A stretch of 64,000 bases of DNA from Strigamia acuminata. Taxonomy: Eukaryota > Arthropoda > Chilopoda > Geophilomorpha > Linotaeniidae. This document shows, in pieces, positions 45,001-56,082 of this stretch; position 1 is the first letter of the stretch; each line of letters begins with the position of its first letter. The stretch spans positions 6,526,259 to 6,590,258 of the forward strand of contig OX442320.1 in the NCBI GenBank assembly GCA_949358305.1. Direction: 5' to 3'. A program made the position numbers and the translations under genes. The notes below the pieces were generated by a model. That model was not told the origin of the DNA. It worked only from the letters and a program-made list of their open reading frames with translations, and made no database searches.

Positions 45001-46753
45001 TGTATACTACTCCCCTTTGACGGACTACACCCACTTGTCACGGCCGCTCATGAATGGAGTTGGAGGCGCCTCCGAGCTAGAATGCGAACAACTCGCACTC
45101 ACTTCTCCGCTTCCCGTCGAGCGCCACGGGACGCGAGATGCTCGGCCCCCGCAGGAGGCCGCCCCGGCGCGCTCTAGGCCAGCTTCATCGAGCTTTAATG
45201 GCGGGACTCTGTATGCGTTGCTTCATCAATTATTATCGAACTCATCGAGCAAACGCGCGCGTACAACCGGCAGACGTTGTTGCCCTTCTTCCCATTCCCC
45301 CACGGACTGCCTGCCTGGGCCTGCCAATCGACGAGCCGTCGCCATGGAAACGCTATCTGCGAGCGCGCAGTCAGACGCACGTCCATGACCCCTTCGATTC
45401 TCCTTCTTGTTAAAACTGATGTGCCTTGGCGTCTTATCCCGCAGTGATAATTGCTCATACCCGTCGGCCATCTTGTTTTCTTTGACAAGGAGAAAAGAAA
45501 AGAAGAAAGAAGAAATGAGCGAAAAGTTTGTTTTTCTTGTAACTCATCTTCAATACGAAACCACAGATGGCAGTCGGGCGTGGGTCCTCGTGGGAAGAGC
45601 TCTGGTCGCGTGTTGTCGTTTTCCCACGTGACCAGCGAGGCGGGAAACAGATGGGAGGAGGGGGAGTCGCGGGGGAGGGGGAGGCATTTTTGCTGTTTTG
45701 TTTGCACCGACTTAACATTTATTTATTTCTCCTTCTCGTTTATTTCGTTCGCAGATAACAGTAATCAAGGTGACTTCGGATACGGTACGCAGGGATTCTA
45801 CGATTTTTTCCCCGGACAACAGCCGCCGCCAGGAGGCGGAGGCGGCGTCGGTGGCGGTCCGGAGGGACTCTCGTTTCCTCCAGGGATGGGGGCGCAGTCG
45901 CCCGCCGTGTCCACCCCGTCGAGCATGGAACAGGCCATCGGGCCCATGGGTACAGGTTAGAACGAGGGCATTTAAGCCCCATTTGACTCACCACCCTTTT
46001 ACCTCGCTTTTCCGACCCCCGGACACCGAACCCCTGTGTGTCGAGCGCCCCCATGCATTATGGACGAGGCGATCGAAAACCCGCGTTCGCCACTAATCTG
46101 CTATTAAAAGACAGGCGCACCCGGATGACCCCCGTCGTCATGACAACAGCATCCGGGATTGTTCCTCGGGGAAGGCGCCTCAAATTGCGCTGGCGCTGCT
46201 GCTGCCCCTGCTCATGCTGCTTCACGGCACAATTCGATTGCGACTGGCGAGGGTTCTGTTAATTTTTCTGCTGCGATTGAGTCGCCCGGGGTTGTTCTTT
46301 CGGCTGATTTATGGTCCGCCGCGGCGATGGACGGATCGATAGCGGCCAGAGGCGAGTCTGAGGCACGCCTGAAGCAACACCCCGCTGGTCAACCGCTGAC
46401 CACCTGGTCTAGTCCCCACGCGTCGCTTTCCCTTCCGCTCACCCGAACTCTGTTTCCCTGCCGTTCTGTTTTATGGTGTTGGATTTATATATTATTTATA
46501 AATTTTTTTTTTTATATTTTTTTTGTATTTGTTTGGGTGTTTAGGTAACGTGAATTTGGGTGCCGACGCCCCCTATCTGCCCCATAGCGACATCTTATCC
46601 CAGCGGGGATCGAGTCCGGATTCGGTGCTCAACCTGCCGCCTTCTGGCGCCAACGATTCGTTCAATGGGGGACCCCCAACTCGCGGCCCGTCGGACGCCG
46701 TCGCCTTCAACGCCCTCTCGCATCCTCCGTTAACGGAGACGTCGGTGTGGTGA
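39064..46753 (+). CDS. Lim1: LIM-homeodomain transcription factor of the LHX1/LHX5 (Lim1) class
   Basis: Nuclear DNA-binding regulator of neuron identity and head/limb patterning in animals. Six exons, 39064-39233, 40793-41046, 42736-43151, 44762-44942, 45755-45955 and 46545-46753, join in frame to 476 residues. LIM1 ([20 protein letters not shown], residues 4-55) and LIM2 ([19 protein letters not shown], 61-120) keep all zinc-binding Cys/His residues. The homeodomain begins [20 protein letters not shown] and ends [19 protein letters not shown], nearly identical to vertebrate LHX1, with its intron at VIQ/VWFQ. The C-terminus keeps FYDFFPG and ends [11 protein letters not shown] (LHX1 ends SHPPEMNEAAVW). 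Odd feature: a run of 12 His right after LIM2, encoded by CAC/CAT repeats. A poly(A) signal lies at 47111-47116. Confidence 0.96.
39234..40792 (+). other. Lim1 intron 1
   Basis: Splits the two LIM domains (donor CAG/GTAACA, acceptor GAGCAG). No embedded gene. AT-rich homopolymer blocks alternate with GC-rich blocks; a run of GCCCC repeats lies near 40341-40356. Confidence 0.75.
41009..41046 (+). repeat. CAC/CAT triplet repeat coding for poly-histidine in Lim1
   Basis: The run of CAC codons with two late CAT codons abuts the exon 2 donor (A/GTAAGT at 41047). Confidence 0.95.
41047..42735 (+). other. Lim1 intron 2
   Basis: About 1.7 kb, no embedded gene. T-rich tracts at 42298-42350 precede a GC-rich block before the acceptor (CCGCGCAG). 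Confidence 0.75.
43152..44761 (+). other. Lim1 intron 3 (within the homeodomain)
   Basis: About 1.6 kb. It holds an X-box-like GTTTCCATGGCAAC at 43896-43909 and, near its 3' end, a CCGTATTTTA-family repeat end (44490-44517). No gene. Confidence 0.75.
44490..44600. mobile_element. CCGTATTTTA-family element, one end only
   Basis: CCGTATTTTATCGATTAAGAG then CCGCGGC at 44490-44517, followed by a GGGCCCCC stretch like that near 49240-49610. I see no matching right end before the Lim1 exon at 44762. Confidence 0.55.
44943..46544 (+). other. Lim1 introns 4 and 5, around exon 45755-45955
   Basis: Intron 4 (44943-45754) carries an X-box-like GTCGCCATGGAAAC at 45338-45351. Intron 5 (45956-46544) ends in a T-rich acceptor tract. 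No embedded gene. Confidence 0.7.
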
Positions 46754-47650
46754 CGTTAGACCGTGGACTTGGAAGAAAGAGAAAAATTTAATGTACAGAA
46801 TGCGTTGGGTTTGATGAGGTTTTGCATTGGACAGTGAGAAATTGTGACGTGATTTGCGAAGTGTTTTTGTGCAGCAGGACTATGATGATGGAAAGTGTGT
46901 GCGCCGGCACAACATTTGTGTTCCTCTCGAGTAAACGTTGTTTGACGTTTCCCGTCGCAATTGGAAAGCGCCACCAAACGGAAGCCGCAGTCTTCATTCG
47001 ACCGGAAGTGGTTGAGTGGTGACTAGAGGCGACAAATTTGTTCCTTTTGTTTTTATTTCCCCCTCCCATTATGACGTGGGTGTGTGTATAGCCTCTCGTC
47101 CCTCTATGTCAATAAAAATGGCCCGTCGTACGTGGAATCCGAGCGTTGCTTAATTAAATTTCCGCGCGTTGCTCGAACGGAAGCGCGAAGACGGGCACGG
47201 AACGCGAATGGCGAAATTATCTTCTCATCTCGCGTGTTGGTTTCGTTGACCCGTTTTCTTTGTCCCCGGAGATGGAATTGGCGTCGCTATGGCAACCAGA
47301 CTGGCGATGCCCGACTCCGTTGCGGCCTCCCATAAGCCGATTACGCACTGACCGCTGGTCACTCGGGACTTGTCCGTGTTTCCTTAAATGCGTTTGCTTT
47401 TAAGTTTATCCAGATAAATAAATAAATAAAATGAAAAAGAAAAATAAAATACACGATTTCCGAATTAAATGACGTCATTTTTATTCAGTGGCTTTTTCGA
47501 TGGGCGTTACAGTACACGGCGTGGGAATGACTCTTAATTTATTTACACCTTAAATCTTGGGCTGCCAGGTGGCGCGCATCCCATCCAGGTGGGAGGCGCT
47601 GACCGCTGCCGATACATCAGCTGCACCCTCCTTTCCTTGACTCGGAATTA
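46754..47650. other. Lim1 3' untranslated region and RBM19 3' flank
   Basis: Lim1 and RBM19 converge. AATAAA at 47111-47116 and a second AT-rich cluster at 47414-47430 fit Lim1 poly(A) sites. TTTATT near 47478-47483 fits RBM19 on the minus strand. An X-box-like GTCGCTATGGCAAC lies at 47283-47296. Confidence 0.6.
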
Positions 47651-50600
47651 TTATGCAAATGTGTCGTCTTCGTGACTCCACGTTCGCATTTCATCCAAAA
47701 CTTCTTCCATTTTCCTTTTCTTCGAACCTGAAAAAAAGAAACATTCAACAAAAATAAATAAACAAAATAGAAAAAAAAAAAAATAAAAAATATATAAAAA
47801 AAAAAAAATGGAGACTGCAGACAACGAATGGGCGTTCGCGGCGCGTTCCCCGCCTTCTTCGCGCGCAGTCAAAAGCCGATTGGTCGATGCGGGGGCGGAA
47901 TGTGGGGAGATGGAGAGGCGGGAACTGTCTCAATCTCGTTTGCCGATAATACATCAAAAAAAGAGGCGAAACGAGCCTCGAAACGAGAAGGGACGCGGCT
48001 TTTCCCCATCTACATGTGGCGTTCCCCACGTGGTTCCATTTCCCAAAGTGCTAATTTGCGCAATATCCCGTTTCGCACTGACGTCTGACACGAATTAGTT
48101 CAACCTCGACACTTGTCGGTCAGTTGCATTCGGTCTCGAGTTCCCCCCCAGCCCCCACCACCATCTGGTTCCCAGACCAAAGGGTTGGCGAGCACCGAAT
48201 AGAGACGCAGACACGAGACGCCGTGTTGTGACAACTCGCTGATTCATTGTTTTTGCTCGGGGGTCCTCCTGTCGCATGGTGGCTTAATGAAGTTTTTCAT
48301 GCCGACGCCCCTCCCACACCTGACCTTGGTGGACATGTTTATGGTGGACGCGTTGCAAATTACAACAAAGCCAATCAAAGGGGCGAAGGAGAAGCGAACA
48401 GAGGAGTTTCCATGGAAACAGAGCCGCATCGTCGATGCCATCAGGATGGGAAATGGTGAGCGAAGGGGAGAAAAAAATAAGGAGGGAGGCAAATGATGGG
48501 ATCGGCATCAACCAACGCCCTAAAGATAAGTAGAAAACGGTGTGGTGGAAAATTACACGTTGGTGCCGAGCCACAATCATATGGGAAGGAAAGAAGGAAC
48601 ACCGAGCGCACAAAAAATAAAATCCAGAAATGCACAAAATGTACATTTATATTTTATACTTAAACAAGTTTAAATGACTTTTATGACTGCGCTTACTGTT
48701 AAGCCGTATTTCCTCAATTAAGAGTCGCCCTCGAATAATAGCCGCGGCTACAATTCAATGAATTGCAAAAAGTTTAAGCGAAAACACGGAATTCTTCTAC
48801 GGTTCTTACTCAAAGAAATACGGTATCTCTTTTTAGTACAGTCGAAACTCTTTATAACGAATCGCGATATAACGAATTATCGATATTACGAATACCTAAA
48901 AATGGTTCGTCGACTGGCCATAGATCACTAGGCGCATTCAATAACTCAAAAACGATCGTTTAAACCCGTTTGCACGAACTTTTAAACGAGATTCTCGTTT
49001 AAAATCTCGTTTAAATGGGTTTAAACGGGCTGAAAATAAACGACCTAAATAGGTCGTTTAAATCTTCGTGTAACGAGAAAACTCGTGCAAATCGGGTATT
49101 GTTGGCAGCCATCTTGGATTTCCGATAGACGAAAATTTAGACGAAAAGTTATTGAATGCGCCTACTATGTTAAAAAATTTCGTTATAACGAATTGATTTT
49201 TCGTTATAAAGAGTTTTGACTGTATAGCATTACTAGGGCCCCTTGGAAATATCATTCGTGGAACCTCAAAATATTTGCAAAAAAAAAATATCAAATTTTC
49301 TTCGAAATTTAACCGTTCGGGGCCCCTTTTAGCGCAGGGCCTGGCCTGACGCCCGAAAAAACAACGTCTGAGCATTACGCTAATTATCCACTTACACTTT
49401 TTTCTTTCTGAACTCGAAAACCCCTGTACTTGACTTTTGGGGCCCCGGGCCCAAGTCTGCTAGCTAGCCCCACTATAATTTGACAGCGGCGATTAGGAAT
49501 GACTACCACGGCTCTTAATCGGAGCAATACGGTATTATTCACATATTCACGCTAATTATCCAACTCCAGAACCCCTATTCTCAGTTTTTGGGGCCCCCGG
49601 GCCCAAACGGGTCCCACTACCCCCACTATAATTTAGAGCGCTATAAAACGCGCAGAAAACCGAGGGTAAACACACAGGTGACTTTATTCCTCCTTTTTGT
49701 CTCCCTCTCCTCCAATGACGTCACTTTTATCGCTATTACGTCCGCGGCCCAATGCCCCCGGGGCACTATGTAAACTCTGTCGGGCAGAAAATTTGCTCTC
49801 CGAACAGCGGGTGGTAAAAATGAAGGAGGGAAAGTTGAAGGCGCAGATGGCTCCGTCCCCCTCCCCGCGTCGGTGGTGTTTCTAACCCCCTGGCGGCGTG
49901 CCAGCGAATTAATGGCCCGGAGCTAATGTCGAGGTGGACGCCGGGAATGCAAATGAAACGACGCCACCGGGGAAATATGTCGGGCTCCGATTGTGACCCG
50001 CATCCGATTGGAGGAGCACAAAGAAGGGAAACGCGTGCCATGTGCTAAGAGGAATGTGCGAGTGTGCAAACAATGACCCCCTCACTCACTCACCCACTCT
50101 CCTCTCCACACTGAGCATTACCCGACTCTATTTTCTCTCCAACCAACCGACTCCCAGCGTCCCCGACCTCATTTTCGGCTGCCATTTGGGTCGAACGAGT
50201 TATATCGATCACCATGGCAACCGCATCAGGTGGAGTTGAAGGGTTTGATACTCACTCGGCTGGAATTGATGGACCGTCTTGCGGCGAAGCTCTTGCGCGC
50301 TCCCCTCGGCTCCCCCCTCGTCTAAAGCCCACTCCAGCACCAGGCGGCGTCCGTACAGGTGAGTCGACGACGAGAGCGCGTCGAACGCTCGCTGCAGCGC
50401 AAATAAAAATGAATTATAAACGAACGCGACGAGCGTGGTGGCGAATTTTCACGAATTTTCACGAATATTCACCTTTGCGTCCGGGCGGGAAGCGAACTCG
50501 ATGAAGCCGAAGCCGCGGTGGTGGTCGCTGAACTGCTTGCTCGGCAGGCGGACGCTGGTGAGAACGCCGAACGTGCTGTGGACGAGAAAAGAAACGGCAA

Positions 50601-53600
50601 AGCGTGAGCAAAGGGTTGAGGCCCCGCCTCCCTTCCGCCAAGATGTTTGTGAATGACAAGCGCCCCTGGGGAGGGCGAGCGAGAGAAGGAAAGTGTGGGG
50701 GTGGAATCTCATCAGCCGCGGAATGCAACGCCCCCGCTCGAGGGGGAGGTTCGCGACTGACACGTGCAGCTGCCGCCGGCGCCATCGCAACAAACGCGGG
50801 GGTGGCAATTGGACGACCTCTACATCAAACATTCGAGGGGGAAAGTGGAAAAATTGCCGCCGGCTCGACGGGGTCTTCGAACGGGGTCCGCGAGGGGGAG
50901 AGAGGAGGGGGTGGTTGCAACAGAATGCGCAATCCACGGCGCTTGCTCGGCATTAGTTAGCCCGCGGCATATTAATTGGCTCGGGGCCACCTGAGGATGG
51001 ACGCCGTTGATTTAATTGTCCGCCAGGAATCGTTTGGAAAATAACATTTTAATTATGGCCACCACTGCGTTCATTTGAGATTCAAATCATCGCGAAGGAC
51101 CATGGGAAATTACACGCTAATTACACGCGTTACTCGTGACCAGCTCGCGGGGCGGCGAGGGAAGGGAAGGGGAGAGAAACGCGAGAAACGCGACCGAACA
51201 CATCCACAATCCACTTCCACGATCCACCCCAGACCCGCACGCGCCTTCATCACACGTTCGAGGACCCACTACAAAACCCGGCTCAATTAATACAGCCAAT
51301 TACAATCAGAACCAGGTGCCCAGCCCTTCCAAAGCCGCCCTTAGTAGCCCACGTTGCAGGCCCCCGTTGCATTTAGTTCGGGCAACAAACTCCTAAAGTT
51401 GTCGCGCAACCAAATACCGTATTTTATTGATTAAGAGCCCCGGCTCTTATTCAAAACTCCCATTTTTGTCAATTTCGGTTTATTTACATTTGTTTAACGT
51501 AACAAACGAAGTCTGAACGTCACGTTCATCGTTCGTGAGGTTAAATACGGAAACAATAGCGTACTTTTGCAAAAATACGTTATTCTTGGTGTCTCAGCCG
51601 CGGCCACTATTCGAGGGCGAATCTTAATCGGTAAAATAGGGCAACTAAGGAACGTTTCGGTGTCCCTGAGCCCTTTATTTCGTTTGCATTTGTTGTATTG
51701 TTGATATTAAGCGATTCGGCGCATGCGAGTGCTCGTAAATGACGTCGGGGTTGATGAGGAAGGTTGGAGCCGCCAGCCGGGTCGGGGAAGGACACGAGGC
51801 GAGTTTTTGTTTTGTCGCCCGGCGTTTCTTTTCTTTTCTTTCCCACCTCTAGGGGGTCGCGCAAAAAAGGAGCGCCGCGGGGATGGCTGGCGCAACGACG
51901 ATTAATCACGTTGAAGGCAAAACTCATTTCTCACGCAAAACGCCGAGTGGCCATCTTGAGACTGCCATTAGTCGGCCGATTCACCGCCAGGTGCACGGGG
52001 TCACCCGGGAGGAGGGCGGGGGCGGTTTCCCCGGCTCCTGTTTTCCTTCGGATTCATCACCTGCCACTCCCACTCCCCCACCCCCTCTCACCTCATCGCC
52101 AGAGGCAATCAGGAATTTTTCGGCGCTCGAAAGAAGGGGGCGTCACCGGCGGCCCCAGCACGTGATTAATGGCGGGAGGGCGCCATTTCTCATCTCGAGC
52201 GTCTCCTCGCGATCCAAGGAGGGGGTGCGCGAGCCATGGCAAGGGGAGGGGTGGGGGGTGGATGAAAAGTAGTTTTGTTTACGGCTGACGCCCCCTCACC
52301 GGCCAGCCCCGAACGCACAATCGACTAATTACATCGGCACAAAGGGAGGAGAAAATAAAAGAAAGGAAAAAAAAATGTGCGACGGGGCGGACTAGGAAGA
52401 TAATAAACTGGGCAGCGGGAGGAGGGATGGCCGCGGGCAAGGTTTGCTCATCCCCCGGAACGGGGAAAAGGACGCGGGGCCGTAAGAAGCGGAGAAAATG
52501 CGAGATGAATGAGAGGAATGGCTTCTGGAATCAATCTGTCCGCTCCCCTTGCGGGGGATTTGCGCGGATTTGACTGCAGATGGCACCAGCTACCGAGGGG
52601 GTACCTGAAGAGTTTTTCCACTTCCGATTTGTGCGCTTGGAAGGGGATGTTTCGCACGAGGATCTTGTTCGACTTCTGTTTGGTTTTTTGCGTTGTTTTA
52701 CGTGCGGTTGGTGACGACGACCTGAAACGAATGGAGGATTAATTGTGCGTCTCTTTTTTTTTTTTTTTTAATTATTTCTTTTCGTTACTTCAATGTTTTG
52801 TTGCTTCTTTTCAATTGGATCGCGTGTCCGTCCAGTTTTGAGTTTTGCAGTTGTTCTAACGCTTTGTTTGCGTCGCTTTTCGTCTTGAATTGGACGAATC
52901 CGAATCCCAGCGATAACAACTCGCCTGGAAAGAATTTGTATTTAGGTTTAAATATTTTTTTTCGTACCGATTTTTACCCTTTTCGCGTTTTCTAGAAACC
53001 GTGGCCGAATGTAAACGACCACATTTGCTCATGTGACGCTTTAAAATCTCATCCGTTGTTGTGAAATTTAAATTCTTGACGAACAGCGTCGTGTCTTCCT
53101 CGGGTTCTTCATCGTCGTCGTCGTTGACGTTTTCTTCTTCGTTTGCCTCTTTTTCCGTCTCTTTTTCCGCCTCTTTTTCCGCCTCCTTATTAAACGTCCC
53201 CACTGGCGCCCATTCCAAGTACAACGGCACGCCGTGAAACTAAAATAATAATAATAACAATAAAATCAATTAATTTAGATTTGATTTGATGGTTACCTTC
53301 GAGTAAGCGAGGCTTTTAAACGCATTCCTGGCGTGACTTGGGGCTAGAAATTCCACAATGGCCGTGATGCCATAAGGGGGTTGCACGATGCGTTTCAGAG
53401 ACCCATGACGAGCGAATAACGTGTTCAACTCGTCAGTCGACACCCCGCTGGGTAGATTTTTAACCAACATGCTCGTTTTACTTCTCTCGAGAGATGAATT
53501 CGCTTCAAATGCTTCCAAATCAACGCCGTTCCTCTCGAGGAATTTACGCGTTTCGTTGACTAATTGGGTCTCCCCCAACGCGAGTCGCACCGCAACACTA

Positions 53601-55449
53601 TCTTTGTTGTTCTTTTAAAAAAAATAATAATAATTAAAATTCTTAAATAATAAAATCAAATTAAATTCGTACAGGATTAAGAATTTCGTTCTTCGGAGTG
53701 TTGTAACGTTCAACCATTGTATTGGCGACGGCGTCGGCTCCCAAGAACAACGAATTCCAATTATGCGCGTTTCCGCTTTGCGATTTTAATTTCGCCTGTT
53801 TCTTCTCCTTAAACGATTTGTGTTCGCTTTCTTCTTCTTCTTCTGCTTTCGGTTTCGACGGTAATATGTGTATAATTCGTCCCTGCGAGAATTCTCGATA
53901 AATTTTCAATTTTTTTAAATTTTTTTAATTTTGTTTTACTTGTAGTATTTGCCTATCAAGTTCACTGTACGCTTTGGCAGCATGCTCAGGAAGGACGAAG
54001 GTGACGAAGCCAATTCCTTTGTTGACGTTCGTACGCTTGTCAATCACTAAGTTAACCTCGGTCAGTGGCCCGTGTCCAGAAAAAAAGGTTCTCAAGTCAT
54101 CTTCGGTCAATGTATACGACAAATTGCGAACAAACAACCGTCCAGACTGGATTAAAATTAAATAAATTAAAAATTATCAGACAATCGGTATTAAATAGAT
54201 CAGATTTTTGTTTTAATACTTCGGCGATGGTTTCTTCATTTTCCAGATCTTTAGCCGCTCTTTCCCAGTGCGCCTTTTTCGCTACGACGGCGATTGGTTT
54301 TGTCTTCTTGGTTTCGAACATTGTAACTTCGATTTTACGCCCGCCGAGAAAACTTTTAGCTTTGTACAGCGCTTGTTTCATCTCTTCTTCCGTGTTGAAC
54401 GCAGCGTAAGCCATTCCTTTCATTCTAGGCGGGATCCGCACCCTCTTTGGTTTGCACGGCAACAGGAAATTTTTGATTTCACCCTACGAAAATTAACGTT
54501 AAAAATTAGAAAATTAAAATAATTAATTTATTAAATACTGCACCTTTTTTATTTTGTACGGTAAATTGCGAATAACGATTGTGAATTTGTCGTCACCTTT
54601 TACAGCTTCCTTTTTGGTTTTGCCCACCATTTTGCTTTGTAAATACTGTACAAATTACGATTAAAATCAAAATAAATGTGTAAAAATAAATATTATCTCG
54701 AGTTACCTCTAAATCTGATAATTTTTTCGGTTTTTCTTCAACCGATTCCTCATTTTCAGCCATTTCCTCGTCTTCGTTTTCATCTTCGTCCTCATCTTCA
54801 TCTTCTAACATTGTTTCGTCTTTGGTTCCAATCAGATATCCAGTGTCATTCGCACACATGGATTTCTGCTTGTTTTTTGTATTCACGTCTAAAAACTCGG
54901 CAAACTTTGGATCCTTTTTTAATTTTTCGAATTCCTCATCTTTCACAAGTTTCTCCTTTTTCTTCTTTTTTATCTTCTTCTCCTTTTCCTAAATTCAAAA
55001 CAAATTAACCGTTAAATATTTTCAATTGATTTTTTTGAGTGCGACAATTTCCTCACCAGTTTTTCTCCATCTGTCGTCGATTCTTCTTTTACATAACTCG
55101 AGCTCTCTTTGGAATATTTACTCCACGCACGAGGTTTATTAACGTCTCCCACAACGGAGCACACTTCTATTTGGATTTTTGACGACCCGAAAAACGTGTT
55201 ATTGAAGTACGTCATAGCATTTTGGGCCTCCGTTTCCGTCTTGAAACCGATAAATGCAAATCTCCTGAACACTCCGTCTTTAAATTTGCGTTGGACGTCG
55301 GTGATCGCACCTTTTGGGCTGAAGAATTCGCGCAGATCATCGTCGCTTACCTAAACGCAACAACATTACGAGCATTAATTTCAAGGTTATTACAAATAAT
55401 AGCGATTCAGTACCTTCTTTGGTAAGTTTTTCACGACTATACGAGACAT
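47651..55449 (-). CDS. RBM19: RBM19 / Mrd1 homologue, multi-RRM ribosome-biogenesis protein
   Basis: Nucleolar protein that binds pre-18S rRNA and helps early small-subunit processing. Fourteen exons: 55449-55414, 55350-55057, 54988-54707, 54645-54544, 54483-54220, 54146-53940, 53882-53673, 53611-53297, 53239-52978, 52924-52789, 52721-52605, 50575-50473, 50391-50256, 47727-47651. They join in frame to 846 residues (human about 960). RNP2/RNP1-like motifs mark about six RRMs: RIVVKNLPK/RRFAFIGF, TIVIRNLPYKI/KGMAYAAF, GRLFVRNLSYTL/KGIGFVTF, SMLVKNLPSGV/ITAIVEF, TLFVKNLNFTT/FGFVQF and KILVRNIPFQAH/RGFGFIEF. The last is the best conserved, followed by HLYGRRLVLEWA. Acidic linkers (EDEDEDEDEN) separate them. 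Introns 11 (about 2.0 kb) and 13 (about 2.5 kb) are far longer than the rest and hold MITEs. Confidence 0.95.
48704..48823. mobile_element. Short CCGTATTT-family MITE
   Basis: The left end CCGTATTTCCTCAATTAAGAG and the inward-read right end CCGTATTTCTTTGAGTAAGA form imperfect terminal inverted repeats of a 120-bp element. The left end is followed by TCGCCC and GCCGCGGC, as in the other family members. Confidence 0.6.
48839..49222. mobile_element. Outer MITE, Tc1/mariner-pogo type, interrupted by a second MITE
   Basis: Terminal inverted repeats CAGTCGAAACTCTTTATAAC (left) and CAGTCAAAACTCTTTATAAC (right, inward) differ at one base and continue with further TATAACGAA repeats. TA dinucleotides flank both ends (48837-48838, 49223-49224), the target site of Tc1/mariner-pogo elements. 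Without the inner insertion it would be about 150 bp. No transposase. Confidence 0.85.
48931..49162. mobile_element. Inner MITE nested in the outer one
   Basis: Exact 16-bp terminal inverted repeats GGCGCATTCAATAACT at 48931-48946 and as complement at 49147-49162, flanked by TA on both sides (48929-48930, 49163-49164). The interior is full of TTTAAACGAG repeats on both strands. 232 bp, non-coding. Confidence 0.85.
49376..49636. repeat. Diverged tandem duplication with GGGGCCCC motifs
   Basis: Two segments, about 49376-49485 and 49549-49636, share the order CGCTAATTATCCA, AACCCCT, TTTGGGGCCCC, CGGGCCCAA and CCCACTATAATTT. A CCGTATTTTA-family right end (near 49506-49533) lies between them. Confidence 0.6.
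50576..52604 (-). other. RBM19 intron 11, with a CCGTATTTTA-family MITE
   Basis: About 2.0 kb, GC-rich, no gene. It contains the element at 51415-51642. Confidence 0.65.
51415..51642. mobile_element. CCGTATTTTA-family MITE in RBM19 intron 11
   Basis: The left end CCGTATTTTATTGATTAAGA and the inward-read right end CCCTATTTTACCGATTAAGA match at 17 of 20 positions. CCCCGGCTC near the left and GCCGCGGC near the right are the family's subterminal blocks. Non-coding. Confidence 0.7.
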
Positions 55450-56082
55450 TTGTAATTGATTTCAACGTATTTATACCCGGAATTGTCTCTGATCGCCCGT
55501 GTGCAGTGAAATTAGTCGCTGCAGACCATGTGCGTCGATATGGCAACAAGCGAAACCGGAAATGGGATTTAAAAACGAACTCAGATGATTATAATAATGT
55601 GAAGCAATAAGTTTGTGCAAAAGAACAAATTAGGATTGATTTTTGTGTAAGTTGTAGGTGAATTTATTTTATTTTTGTTGTTTATTAAATAAATAAAGCT
55701 AGATTCAGAAATATTTATTTACAAACTGTCAGGTTTTCGAGATGGCTGGCTAGCAAGAAAACATTTTAACACCGCAATACTATTGGTTAAAATTAAATTA
55801 TGTTTTCCTTTTAAATTTGTGCAATAACATTTTTTACCATCTTTTTAAATATTTTATTCTTTCAAAATTTGTAATTTATTTGACAAAAGATTGACAGAAT
55901 ATTTACGCAACTATCTTTATTGGTCCTAACGGCAAACGTCTGAAACCTAAGTTTCAGGTACTTACCGCTAGGACAAATTAAAATGGCGCCCCGATTCAAA
56001 TGTTTATCCAGCAGGTGTATTCGAATATTGAAACACTAAATGGCCTGAAATCCAGCTTTAAGTACAAAAACAAAACTCAAAA
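55450..56082. promoter_or_regulatory. Intergenic between RBM19 and the coiled-coil gene (head to head)
   Basis: About 630 bp, AT-rich. An imperfect inverted motif (GGCAAACGTCTGAAACCTAAG.. CTTACCGCTAGGAC) near 55930-55975 may be part of a control element. No gene recognised. Confidence 0.45.

Larger units (their letters stand above)
47728..50255 (-). other. RBM19 intron 13, carrying nested mobile elements
   Basis: 2.5 kb against under 100 bp for most other introns of the gene. 48704-49640 is filled with MITE-like sequence. X-box-like sequences lie at 48406-48419 (perfect palindrome GTTTCCATGGAAAC) and 50208-50221. No coding content. Confidence 0.7.

Noticed and set aside
48000-49640. Possible viral or retrotransposon remnant
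   Set aside because: No reverse transcriptase, integrase, capsid or transposase frame; the ends and TA flanks fit short non-coding MITEs.
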